Positions 29,022 through 41,800 of a stretch of 64,000 nt of DNA are shown here, piece by piece. The notes beneath the pieces were generated by a model. It was not told the origin of the DNA. It saw only the letters and a list, made by a program, of their open reading frames with translations, and ran no database searches. Location of the stretch: the NCBI RefSeq assembly GCF_910592395.1, contig NC_088312.1:1490001-1554000 (forward strand), given 5' to 3'. Source of the stretch: Lineus longissimus (taxonomy: Eukaryota; Nemertea; Pilidiophora; Heteronemertea; Lineidae). The position numbers and the translations under genes are program-made. Within the stretch, counting starts at the first letter, position 1, and every line of letters starts with the position of its first letter.

Positions 29022-29242
29022 GTGACTCGCTCTACCAAAACTAGGCGCTTGTCGCATCTGAACTTGACAGGTTGATACGGACTTGTTGTTCATTTCCCTA
29101 TTGTAGACCTTTTGTGAAATCTATTACAAACTGATTTGGTCACATTTCACAAAAGGTCTACAATAGGGAAATGAACAACAAGTCCGTAACAACCTGTCAA
29201 GTTCAGATGCGACAAGCGCCTAGTTTTGGTAGAGCGAGTCAC
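29022..29242. mobile_element. Foldback MITE, copy 1
   Basis: A 221-bp element that is almost wholly palindromic: two arms of about 99 bp, starting GTGACTCGCTCTACCAAAAC and ending in its complement, around a spacer of about 23 bp. One arm mismatch was noticed (GATAC against GTTAC). It is flanked by a direct ATTT (29018-29021 and 29243-29246), which looks like a 4-bp target duplication. A second copy of the same length lies at 61379-61599. There is no coding capacity, so it would need a transposase in trans. The superfamily is not assigned. As it sits in a transcribed intron, its RNA would fold into a long hairpin. Confidence 0.9.
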
Positions 29243-29363
29243 ATTTGACCACGACTGTATCAGGAGGTGATGTGACCAAGGGTTAACTTGAAATACATAA
29301 CAGCAGCACTGCTGCAGATAGGCAAAGGAATTTCTGAGGAAAATATCGCAAATCATCAATATC

Positions 29364-29553
29364 TTCGAAGTCCCAATTTTTTTTTCACTGTTTTTTTTTC
29401 TGCTCAAAATGAACAAATATCATCAGTTCCAAAAATATTTTGACTTGGAAAATCTTTCAGAATTTTGAACTTACGAAAAAATTCGAAGTCCAAATATTTT
29501 TTCACTTGTTTACTGCTCAAAATGAAGAAACATCATCAGCCCCAAATGTCAAT
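29364..29553 (-). repeat. A-rich dispersed repeat, copy 2 (inverted)
   Basis: On the minus strand it holds two tandem passes of the same block: GATGATGTTTCTTCATTTTG with AGCAGTAAAC, and GATGATATTTGTTCATTTTG with AGCAGAAAAA. It lies about 120 bp from the foldback element at 29022-29242. Confidence 0.8.
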
Positions 29554-31753
29554 TTGTTCTATCACATTTTCAGTTAATCACGCCAACCAAGGTATCAAAT
29601 AAGCCTTACCAGTAGCTCTGGGCAGAGGTTATGTAGGCATTCCTTGTATCATCATCCAACATTCCAAGCTCATCTATTCGCTGGGTACAGATGATTATTC
29701 TTGGTTGAAGGTATTTGATCAGAACCTGATGTTGAACCTGATGTCATAACATCAAGGAAGGCAGAATACCATCATATATCAATATAATAGACTAAACCAG
29801 CTCCCTAATATTTAGGCCAGAAGAATTTAGAAATTGGTTAAGAAGGTCACTACAAATTATGACGGAGAGTGTATTTTGATCCTTCATCTAATACATGTGT
29901 CAAACTGGTGGCTATTTCAAACAAAATTGGGTCCCACTGTTCCTTGACAATCCAGATTAAAAACTCAGTGGATTTAAACCTTTAATCAAAACTTCAATTT
30001 CACAATCAACAATATTGCGTAATAGAACTAACAAAAAGTGTTGTTAAGTTTTAAAATGCCTGAGGAAATGACAAGTATTTCACTTGAAAACATTTAATGA
30101 GCAAACGCACACAATCCAAGGCCTTAATAACATGTTTAAAGTTTATTTAATCTGCTTGAAAGAGTTGGCATTGCCTTGAGAAATGCCATGCAGGTGTGAT
30201 TAAAGAGTTAGAAAAGAACACCAAGAAAGTGGTATTGTCTCTTTTTTAACCTTAGGGCCACAAAAAATTGTCACCTAGAACAACTCTGATTTTGAAAACC
30301 TTTAATATGATTATTTCCATTAGCCCATAAAACATGAGTAGGCCACAAGCTAAAGTCACATCAAGTTGCTTAACTCAAATTAAGTTTATAGACACTTTTA
30401 AGCCTCAAACCCCAAAGGACAGGCAATGCACCATATGATTGTTCAGGATTATCCCTGATCTCAGATGTTGAGAAGTGAAGATGATTTTGATTCCATGGGT
30501 AATGATCCAGAGGGGGTTAACTCGACAACAGTGCTTTCCTAAGCACAGTTGGATGAAGTGGTTCAACATAAACAGCTCTAGTATGTACACAAATCATTAA
30601 CAAAATGTTACGGTATGTCTGCAACCACTATCAAGGTGGAAGCAGAATGGGTTAATTTCAGTCAAAGTTTCATAAACATTTTGAGATGACTCAACAGACC
30701 TTCTTCTACCAAGATAAGGTTTTGTCATCATCTGCCAAGGAGCTGAAATATCCATTTTCAGTGTAGCCTACGATAAAAATGGCCAAGTCTCACAAAGAAG
30801 AAATTGGAATCGCTTACAAGAAACAAACGGAGTTGACCTTTAAGAATTTAGACGTGCATTATTCTGCCAAGAAGAAGCAAGTAGGTGATCTGCTTTCTTG
30901 GTTACATAGGGGAATTTAGCGCCTGTTTATCAGTTACCTGGGTGGTGGGTATAAGCATGTCAGCCGATGTTACTCACAGAATGTAGAGGAAGTTTTTATC
31001 TAGGAGAGATATCACAATCATCAAAATGGCTCAACCCACACCACCGGAGAGCATCGTTAATGGATCAAGTAGAACTGCCGACTGATGCACCTACACAACC
31101 TTCAAGCAAGGAACTTACAGTAAAGTTCGGCTGACTGCTATTACAAACATGTTAATGACGATGTCAGAGGTGTAGCATAAAGCTAGCTTCAGAGTTGAAG
31201 CAATCTTATTTTGCAGCCAAACTGTTTACAACTACTGACTGACAAATATCGTCAAGAGTTTCTTCTCATAACTGCAAAATATTGCACTTAACAAAATGAA
31301 GTTTCATGTCCAAAAATATCCAAACTTGTGAAACAATCCAAGATTATAGGAATGTTTCCCCTCTCAACCCTCTCTAACATCTAGATACAGCTGCAGAGAT
31401 ACCTTGGTAAAACAAGGCAAGCCTGTCATGATGGTATTCACCAACAGCCGAATGTTTCCTGCTCACATATTCACCCACAGGAACAGTTTACCACAATGGC
31501 TGTCGAGATGTCAATAATTACAATGAACTAGACACTCAATATGAAGGCTACTGCCAAACTGGTGCTTTCAACAGCAGACTGAAGGATGCTTAGGAGGCAT
31601 ATTCTAAACTTTTGGTCAGAATGAAGCATCAGTGAAACAACCCACAGGAAAAAACTCAGACCCAGCGCACATTTCATTGACGACTTAACCCGCTGCATGT
31701 GCAGCATTTCAATTGATTGTCCTCTTGTTACCAAATTTCTATGGTGCTTCACC

Positions 31754-32080
31754 ATGGGATAAGTTTCAAACTTACGCCACATCAACATGGGATAAGTTTC
31801 AAACATATGCCACATCAACATAGGATAAGTTTCAAACTGATGCCACATCAACATGGGATAAGTTTCAAACTTATGCCACATCAACATGGGATATGTTTCA
31901 AACTTATGCCACATCAACATGGGATAAGTTTCAAACATATGCCACATCAACATGGGATAGGTTTCAAACTTACGCCACATCAACATGGGATAAGTTTCAA
32001 ACTTATGCCACATCAACATGGGATAAGTTTCAAACTTATGCCACATCTTCAAACTTACACAACCACCATGGGATAGGTTT
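31754..32080. repeat. 33-bp minisatellite, about 9 copies
   Basis: Nine units of 33 bp (ATGGGATAAGTTTCAAACTT then ATGCCACATCAAC), followed by a degenerate partial unit up to about 32080. Since 33 is a multiple of three, the array is open in several frames on both strands and generates repetitive frames (11-residue units such as MWHKFETYPML on the minus strand). These are by-products, with no sign of selection as protein. Confidence 0.95.
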
Positions 32081-35000
32081 GGTTGTTCTGGCAGGATGCA
32101 GTATGATTGACCAATCATATCAATATCATCAATGTTAATGACCCCATGATCTCTATTGACAAAATACCACATCATTAAAATGATTATTATACTGGAAATT
32201 AACTTTTGATTATTTTAATCTACCATGCCATACTGTTGGAAATAAAGGTCGGTGAACCTCTTCCCATGTTGTCTGAACAGTCTCAACACCACCAAACAAT
32301 CTACTAACATGACAAGCAGATGATATATGCAGCCAACTAACACGCCACTGACCATGTTAGCAAAGATACCGGCCATCAGGTGGACCAGGGAACATGGACC
32401 AAACGAATGATAAGATGGGAACTTATTCATCACGATTTGGTCATGATCATATATCAGAGGTTTTGTCCTGATCGGCCTACTGTAGAGATGAAACAAGTGA
32501 GAAGGCACCAGACCATCCGTCATTTGTCCTAGAATCACCATCCCCTTCATGACCCCAGGATTCCTACCTTCATGGCTTTGGCTGTTGCCATCCTCCTGAT
32601 TGGCCTCTGCAACAGGCAGAGCAGACACCATTTTGTCGGAGGAGAGATAATCCTAATCCAAGAGAAATCCCAAGTGAATCCAACAATGATCAAACCAAGC
32701 AGATCCAAGCTTCTTCTCTGGAGAATCAATGTCTTCACAGAACTCTATACAAGTCTGGTAGAGTTCCAAGTAAAACAATGATGTTGTAAGATATCCCAAG
32801 GGTCCAAATACCAGCTAATTCTCGAATCGGTTTCACGTTGGGAAATAGCTTGTAAGCAAAGAAATATCACTCGAGTCAAAGCACGATTGATTTTGTGTTC
32901 GAGTCTGTATGGAAGCAAAGTGGTCAGTCTTGTCAAGAAGGTCCAAACGGTCAGAGAATAGTTAACTGCAATGCAAGTTATGACACCTGTTCGTTTGGAG
33001 GTCGAGTCACCAAATGCAGGAAACTACTCCCAGGATGTTAGCACAAATAAACACTTAAACTTGCAATAATCCTTGTTCTTAGTCTCCCCTTCTTAACGAC
33101 CCGTCTTTCACGAGTCATTAAGAGAATCAATGGGTTGAAAGAAAAAATGCACTGTTAAGGTACTTATCCTTTGAACCAGCAAAAAAAGTCTTCCCTGTCT
33201 GAACAATGTGCGTTAAGTTCGGCTTAGTCTAGGCTATGTCTAGGTCATTCTGATAGCCACATTTGTGTTGACAATAATTGTTGTCCAAACAGCAAAATCA
33301 TGTGTGATCCGCTAAAGTTGTGTTCAAAGTGCTAAGTTTACACAACAATCAACAAATGTTAGTCACATAGCAGGTCCGTGTTTGTTGACAACATGAAAAA
33401 TGTTCAAGAGTAATCAGCAAAAAATTCACTGTAATTTGCTCAATAAAACATTAGTCATATATGTGCAGAGAGGAGTTCCACTCGAGCCTAAATGAGAAGT
33501 TTCATCCATATGAAATAAAAATATGAGTAATTCCATAACTGTAGATAATGGTCTTTCTCTGTAGTGCAGAGTGGATGAATTACTGGTATCTAGACAAAGC
33601 TGCAGCAGTTAGCAATGATTCACATTATTCTGTATCAGTTCAATGACCAATAACCACATCCACGATATGCACCAATCGATATTCTCAATACACACAAATC
33701 TGTCCAGACTGAATATGTATCAATCACCAATCGTAACGTCAGCAAATCCACCAATTTAAAATGATCGATAGACAATCCTCACAACCAGACAAGTTTGATT
33801 GATTGCCACCCTAACTTCAGTGATTACAAAATGAAGATCCTATGAACTGAACATCAGAAGTCGTATCCAACTGCATCCAGTATATATATGATTTGTTGGT
33901 TCATGGTTTATCTAGCTCACTGCCACTCATTCAGTGGCTATCCTCAGAGCTGACAGCAGCTACACTCAGGAGAATTGGCTAAATATCAAGTCCGTATGAA
34001 TTATTCAGCAGGAGAACATGAGAGGCAAACCACGAACAACTATCACTTGGGCATCATGTATACGAAATGTGGTCAAATGTCTATTATCAGGGAACACTGC
34101 GCTAACACACCAGTTGTCTGTCCAAGAATAATTGTCCAAATTGCGAGATTGTAAAGTTCATTGACAATGGGGGTGTAATCCAAAGGTGTCTTCTGCGTCA
34201 CAATAGCTGGGGGCCCTTCTGCCTTATTAAGCCGGTCATTGGGTCACACTTGTGGCGTCCTTGAGCATGAAATTCCTAGTCCTCAAGAGGAAATAGTGAT
34301 ATGACACTTCCTGTTTCAGTTGATCAACATTTGTTTGTCTTCCCACTTGATATGAAGAGGCATGACATTTCTTGACTTAACCCACTCAATGACTCTCAGC
34401 TTGACAAGGTCACTCATCTTCATCTTCCCTGCATGTCCTCAATATGTAAATATGTAGAAACACGGTGAAAGATTCAGCCACTTGGGGTTCTGTCAAATCC
34501 CTTCCTCTATCACCCAAGACAGTAGCTTCATTGACTATACTTTCTATCCGATCTTCAAATTCAGATAACAGTACTCCACACCCTGGTACTCCGGTGAGTT
34601 AGCGAGTTAGAGATAGAGAGGGCGAATACAGCAAATATTCTCTGTAACTTGCTTCTACGCTGACAAAATGCCAACGCCAACACAATATAAGACTATGTAA
34701 CAGGTAATGATTTTTCTGACGTTAAGAGTTTGCTGTGTTATTATTAGCAATTGTTTACATCAGTCGGAATCAATAGACAAAGTCTATATACTAAAGAATT
34801 CCTATCCAATGGAGGAGAAACCGACAAAATCAACTTATGATCTGCACAATTCGTCAAGACTGAATCCTACTTCAAATAAATCCAGTCCAAGTCTGAACAA
34901 AATGTAGTTCTATTCCGCTGTGAATACTGGTAATGTTATCTGATGATGATTCCTTCAGAGAATATTACAAGATCTTGCCGCTTGCAGAATGTTGGTGAAA

Positions 35001-35596
35001 TCATTCTGAATGTGCGCAGATATTGGTAGATAAAGTCGGCTCAACTTCAGGAGTTTCCAAGTATGAATCATCGCCCATTGCAGTTACCTCTATTGGCTTA
35101 TAGCGATGGCTTTACAAATGGTTTCCACGTTGTTGCTTTTGGTGCTTGCACGCAAGGTAAAGCAACCGTGACCAGAACTGTAGAGAACGTGCGGTTAGGT
35201 GGTGAGTCACAACGGGTGGTGTACCCACAAGTGGTAACTTGCCACCGATCAGATCTGAGAATCGTATTCTATTTGTTCTGTTAATCATTAAAGAATTAGC
35301 ATTGTCAAATCAACACTCAAGATAAACAAAACAAAGACATGACTCTGAATAATTTAATTGTGTTGTCATTGCGTTGTCTCAAGAGATCAACAACTGTTAT
35401 AACGTGCAGAGTCCTAGTTATTGGTCATTATCTCGAAGTGGCAACATTAAGACAAATTACACAATGTCCAATCATTTATCACAGCACTGAGCTTGAACAA
35501 GCTACTTCAGAATTTGAAGAATAGATGGTGCCAAGGTTTCCATGCAATGATGTTTCATTTTGCAAGCAAAGAATAGTTTTCAACCTTCTGCACCCG

Positions 35597-35916
35597 TCTA
35601 CAAGTATGGGACTCTTTTACAAGTATGGGACTCTTCTACGAGTATGGGGCTCTTCTACAAGTATGGGACTCTTCTACAAGTATGGGACTCTTCTACAAGT
35701 ATGGAACTCTTCTACAAGTATGCGACTCTTCTACAAGTATGGAACTCTTCTACAAGTATGCGACTCTTCTACAAGTATGGGACTCTTCTACAAGTATGGG
35801 ACTCTTCTACAAGTATGGAACTCTTCTACAAGTATGCGACTCTTCTACAAGTATGGAACTCTTCTACAAGTATGGGACTCTTCTACAAGTATGGGACTCT
35901 TCTACAAGTATGGGAA
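35597..35916. repeat. 19-bp minisatellite, about 17 copies
   Basis: Unit TCTACAAGTATGGGACTCT, period 19. The bases after TAT vary between GGGAC, GGAAC and GCGAC in an ordered way (units 4-9 read G,G,A,C,A,C; units 10-14 read G,G,A,C,A; units 15-16 read G,G), which suggests duplication of multi-unit blocks. Three units make 57 bp, so every forward frame gives the same 19-residue peptide and long frames arise in all three. Confidence 0.95.
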
Positions 35917-38538
35917 CCACTGGACAGTAGCATTCCCTAATATTACAAAATGACATGTCGTTAGATCAACAAGATTCTTAAACTTCAAGAGTGAAATAAT
36001 TTGACAATTTGAAAATGGCCCATTGAAGTTTTGTTACATGAAGAATCCAATATGCCTGATGGTTCTCACAATTAGTGGTTCCACTCAAAGCTTTATAAAC
36101 ACCATTGACAAGACATTGATGCATGTACTCAAATCTCACAACTCGTCATGCTGCCCCAAAACTACTCAAAGAATGACTGACATGTCTGAAAGACGATTCC
36201 TCTCCAAGTACTTGAAAACTTCTAGTAATTTTGCCGCTGGAATAAACTCTTTATATCATATTGTTTTCTCCTTGGAAAAGGTCATGCTGTTTTCGTCATG
36301 TTTGTGAGGGCAAGCATTATCGGCTTTATAGAAACTGGTAGCCAGTGTTGGCTATAGATGGAATCTTGTCTGGTATATGGCACATGAGATGGCCACATTG
36401 GTTTGGTCGAGAGTAGTTCAAAATGGCCAACATGACCTATCATCTCATTTGCATCCCGGCATCTAGTGAGAAGATCTTAACCTTGGATGTGACTCAAATC
36501 TTCAAGTGGAAACAGATAACAGATTGTACCAAAGCCATTTCAAGTAGGCCCTATAAAACTGAACCTTAAACCATGCTAACATGACTAATGCAATCATCAC
36601 TATCATCCTCCCACAAACCTTTCAGTAGCCGATCGACGAAAATAGCCAACTGGGGTGATATGAATGATTTAGATATTGAACACATGTGAATGGATATGAT
36701 CAGAGAAGAAAAAGGTTGTAGTAGGTAGCTGTAGTAGTCGTCCAGTTTATCTGTTGGGTTTTTTTCATTCCTTCTTCAGGAAACGAACTTCCAACGTCAT
36801 GGAAAAGCACAACAAGACAAAAGTGTAAGCCAGCACAGAGACATTTCAGCCATTTTCCGTCATAAGCTGCTGGTGCTTTGCCTTGGCCAACACAATATCT
36901 GCGACTTGAGCTGAAGTTTCATTCCCAAGGGTCTCTTCGGACTTGGCAATGTCGAGCCATCTAATTATTACATACCTAGCTCACGAATTCATTCACAATC
37001 ATGACCTGATGATTGGGAGAATCATCTGAGTATATATTTTGCAATTATTGTCACAACTCTTCATTCAGGTTATTTGCACCACATGATGGGAATAATAATT
37101 CATGAAGTACCACTCCAACATTTTCACACAAAGAATGAAACCGATTCTAAGGTTGGAATTTCTGTACTGGACAATCACAGTTACTTGTAAGCATAATAGA
37201 ATGTACTTGGGATATCATATCATTCTCATTGTCTACTCACAGCCAGCATAAATGATAGCTGAAGGGGCATTTAATCTATTCATTTGTTACAAACAGAGGG
37301 TATAATTGCACTTACACTATCATTATATGCGAAAGAGTCATTATCAATACAATGTGGCATCAGTTTCAAGGCCAACGAGAATTGGCTCTGACTTTCCCAG
37401 AGGACAGAGAAAAACACGTAGAGTTTGATCAGGAGACAGTTCCATGTTGTTCTTATGAAAATGCTACCAAGATCTAGCCTTCATGAAGAATGCTACAAAT
37501 AAGAAAGGTTGCTCGATTGCTGATCGAAGGAAGAAGTGGCAGATGAAGATATCGCCATCGTGTTGCCAAACCAGCAGGCAGGTCTAACAGTACAACAACA
37601 TTCAGGAAATCATCTAGTTAGAAAATGCTGTGATAAGATCCGGCGCACCAGGATAGCGATATCCTACGAAATGCTTCAACGTAAGTTAGCGCCACTGGAC
37701 TGCTAATAGCGCCCAGGTGAGAGCAGCTAATGCTGTAACATGACCTGCTAGCAGTTGCTTAATGGAAAATGAAGAAATACACAAGATGGTTCACCACCTG
37801 ACAGAGTCATCAGTTGCAGCTATATGGTACTGCCATCTGAGAACCACATAACTAACTAATGGTGTCGGAAGAAATAGCGCTGTTTAGCTCAGTGTTTCTT
37901 TGCTCCTCACCTAACTTATTCCTGGAGCTGGAAAAAGACGTTCATGTCTAAATGTTGAAAGAACATAATTTCCATGAGAAATTGAGTTTGTCATCACATG
38001 ACAAATTGCCAATGTGACTTAATCCAATTACACAGACAATTCCACTAACTGATCAAAATCATCAACATGAATAATCTATCCTCTCATGATCTATTTGCAC
38101 AGATATTAGTCACATTACTTCCCTAACTTAGCCTGCAATTTAAAATAAAAGTGTGAAATGAATATCAGTACGTTATTTGTGCTTTCATACTGCACAATTG
38201 TACTGTCTCAAAGTGCGTTATTTTCATTTCCCAGACTAATCCACAGTCATAATACATTTAGCAAGAAGCACCTCGTTCTTTATGAAAAATTAATTACCTT
38301 CCAGCGCTAATGTAATTGGAACAGATGATTTATTGCAAGAAACCATCAGTACAGTTTAGCTCGTAATATGCTAATATCAAATGTTCAAAGACACATCAAT
38401 GGCTAAACATAGAAGAACAGAGTCCTTTGTAGTTGGATACCAAGCTGAAAAAGGTTAAGCTCAAGTGCTGCTATCTTAGAATGTTGTGTGTAACTAATGC
38501 AATGGATAGTTGCATAGTGGCTTGCTGAATGACACATA

Positions 38539-38590
38539 CAGTGAAACCCTGGTCGGCGACCACCTCGATAACACGACCACCCCACTATGA
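38539..38590 (+). mobile_element. pogo-like terminal repeat remnant
   Basis: TA followed by CAGTGAAACCCTGGTCGGCG, then ACCACCTCGATAACACGACC. It is similar in layout to the terminus at 46944 (minus). It runs directly into the A-rich repeat at about 38595. Confidence 0.5.
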
Positions 38591-38594
38591 TGAC

Positions 38595-38851
38595 TAATTT
38601 TTTTGAAAAATTTTCAAAGTCCAAAAAGTTTTGGGACTGATGATGTTAGTTCATTTTGAGCAGAAAACAAAAAAACCAGTGAAAATTTTTTTCGACCTAT
38701 AAATTTTTTTCAGGGTTAGGGTAAACGGTTAGCAGAAAAAAAGTCAAAATTTTGAAAAATTTTGAGAGTCAAAAAAGTTTTGGGACTGATGATGTTGGTT
38801 CATTTTGAGCAGAAAAAAAAAACAATGAAAAAATAATTTGGACATGGATGT
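38595..38851 (+). repeat. A-rich dispersed repeat, copy 3 (two units)
   Basis: Two tandem passes, each with AAAAAGTTTTGGGACTGATG followed by ATGTTRGTTCATTTTGAGCA and a run of A. Between them is CAGGGTTAGGGTAAACGG, which is not telomeric since the hexamer is not repeated in order. It directly follows the pogo-like terminus at 38539. A fragment of the between-unit sequence (AGCAGAAAAAAAGTCAAAAT) recurs at 59527. Confidence 0.85.
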
Positions 38852-41800
38852 CACACAATCTTTTGATATGCCCTTAGGGAGACTTGACCTCATCTCTTTA
38901 TATGGTGATAGTCATACCTATATATCCTGCAACATACTGTCCAATGCCACATGCAAAACAAATCTTGTACAAAGACTACCAGTGGGCAGTGTCACCTTAC
39001 CAAGGTCAAACCTGTGATTGAAGGAATGAATTTCTGCTGATATACTATATCACGATCAGAGTGACTAATATAAGATCCCGTCACACAATATATTGATCAA
39101 ATGATTCCTACAGTTATGTCAACTCAAATTTGCTGCAGATATATACACATTTTAAACAGTAGTGCACACCCAATGCACGCATGTCTCTGATCTACTGTCC
39201 TTAACATAAGCAACTTTATACGAAAGGTGGATTAGTGAGTCACACATGTATGTCACAACCTGGGCAAACACTGATAGCATGAATACAGGATGCTAACAGG
39301 TTGCACAATGCCATGGATTTAGCATGCACTTGCATTCATTATTGATGAAGCATGTGTTTGCATTGATCATATTGATGTTGCATCTGGTGCAACAGACTAT
39401 AGTGAAGGTGACTATGAAAAAACCTGCCACAGAGACTGCACAGCTTCAAGCTATCATCAGGAACACAAGACAAGCTGCTGCTGTCTAGCAGACTACACAC
39501 ACAATCAACTCAGAGCTTATCCCGTCAAAGCGCCCCACAGGAGTTTATCGAATTCTTATTCATGAAGATGATGCGCCTAATTTAAGCCAAGTGATGTTCA
39601 TCACCAACCGTCAACAAAAACATCAATACTCAGTGATCAGCAATAAAACTCTCCAAAGGAGAGACTGTTCCTTGATTGGCGTTCTTTCTCGGAGAGTGGG
39701 TGACTCATGTCTGTTTGTGTCAACCTGATGCTGTTGGCTTCCAGCCATCAGCAGCTATCGGCAGGAACTGGACATCATGCATGATGCCACAAAGATCAAT
39801 GCCTTGTGCATGCACTGATGCATTGTGCTATTAGTATGAAACATTGCTCTTCTCTAGCAGGATGACTGATCATTGCTAAGGTCACTATGTGTCTGAATCA
39901 AGCCATTCTTTCTCCAATCACCGTTCCGAATTCCCGGCATGGCCGGTTGGTTACAGTCTTTGACGCAAGTTCCTGTACAGTGATGACGGTCGGTGCATGC
40001 CATGGCCTAAGGCAATTGACTCTTTTTTAGGTTGCGACAATCTGCATTAGAAGATTCTGTCACAATTATTGACCAAGACTAAAAGAGCCATCAACGTCAA
40101 CTTCCTTCCTCTATTGTGGCATTCACAGCTTAAATACCCAACACTCTGTTAACAGCCTAATCACAGTCAACAAGAAAAAGTCCCGCAACCTGTTGCAGTA
40201 ACTGATTTTTGATTGGTTTCCATGGTAACGTTAGGTGGTACCCTTGGCAACATGGCAATGATCAGAGTGGGTCTGATCTGGAAGGGCTGGTGGTGTCATC
40301 AGCAAGTGATCCAGCTGATTTATATTGTCGAATTACATGTACTGTACCAGTTCATGATCTGCTCCCTAATACTTCCGCACAGATGGATTTAGTATATTGG
40401 CTTTGTTTCCACATAATTTCATTCAGAGTTCACCCTCTTTATGATTTATTAGCCTACATCTGTCTGAGCTGGTCATTTGGTGATCTTCTACCTTCATGTA
40501 TATGACTGACAACCATCCAGCCCATAGCAAGTAACCATATGCAACAGCGGTGGCTTCAAATTCCCTTGCGATAAACTGCATAATACAGTGCACATCCTAC
40601 AAGACTGTCCCCTCCACCAGGATTTGCAACAGAAATTCTGGCCTGCAGACACTAATATCAATGAAAAACTGTGGGGAACAGAGCAAGACACCGGAATGAC
40701 AAGCCGCTTCATCTCTGCTACAGTTCTAGGCTAGTTGAATGCAAATGAAGAAGAAGCATATCTCGTGACAGAAGTAAGTAACATAAGGGGATCCATTCTT
40801 CAGTGAGATGCATGGCCAGGCAACCAACCAATCCATAAAAAAGGATTTCTTCCCTATAATCGCTTCATATCCCACCTCATAAGCTACATTAGCCACATTA
40901 GCGCTAACAAAAGAGATCGGCGCCTTGGTAATGCACTTCCTACAAGCTCGCGTGTGAATATGATGCAAAAAACTGCCAGAGGGTATATCACTTTCCCTTC
41001 TTTGTTCCCACAACCTAAGAATATGTCACCTTTGAGAACACACAGCAGTATTGCCATCATTCAAACATACCAATCAACATGTAACGGCTCAAGCATTTTA
41101 GAAGGCAAAACACTTCTGCACTGATATCGACAGTATCAAACCGTTCCCATTTATAACTATAAAGAGCAGAATAACTTCCCGTGAAACATCAATCTTGATC
41201 TGGAGAACTGGGAGAACGCTCAGCACTATTTTACTGGCTGCATCACGGATTACTTGGCATGGTTAATCCCAATTGGCTTGGTAGATGAGCCTAACTCAAT
41301 CCGGCACGCCAAGCCGGCCAATGCAACCATGCACTACGCCAGCATCACTACATCCAGTGTTTAGGTTCAGTTGTCCTGGCAACCATTCTTCACGCATCTT
41401 AACACTCAATTTCAATCGTGGCCAGCATCATTAGTTCCTGACAGATGCAGGCACCAGTAAGCTGCTTTAGGAGGAGGAGGGAAGGGTTTGGCCTCTAGAG
41501 TAGAGTAGAGCTCAGTGACAAAGACAATAAAGGTTAAAATGAGAAATCAATATTGCACTTGCATCCAAAAACAACAAACATTATACAATAAACTGCTGCT
41601 TCAAGAACATTTCATGAAATCATTTGAAGCTTTCCCAGGGTTTTGGAAAAATAAAGTATGATTGGCTGCATTGATCATCCCAGAGAAATAAGTGCAGCAT
41701 GATATTATTTCAGTGGCAGTTATCGTTTTTTCAGATGATTTCAGGGAGCAGATGTGGATTGTACTTGTCTTCATAAATATGAACACATTTTTTTGGAAAC

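Noticed and set aside
31528-32175. 215-codon frame with 11-residue repeats
   Set aside because: Generated by a 33-bp minisatellite that is open on both strands; the flanks show no protein-like sequence.
32215-32631. 138-codon minus-strand frame with a membrane-like hydrophobic stretch
   Set aside because: No recognisable family, no supporting splice or promoter context, and it borders the 33-bp satellite. Chance is the simpler explanation.
35525-35953. Three overlapping repetitive frames of 101-142 codons
   Set aside because: A 19-bp tandem repeat gives the same peptide in all forward frames; no gene signals.
38711-38740. GGGTTAGGG as telomere-like sequence
   Set aside because: Only one and a half hexamers, embedded in an A-rich repeat.
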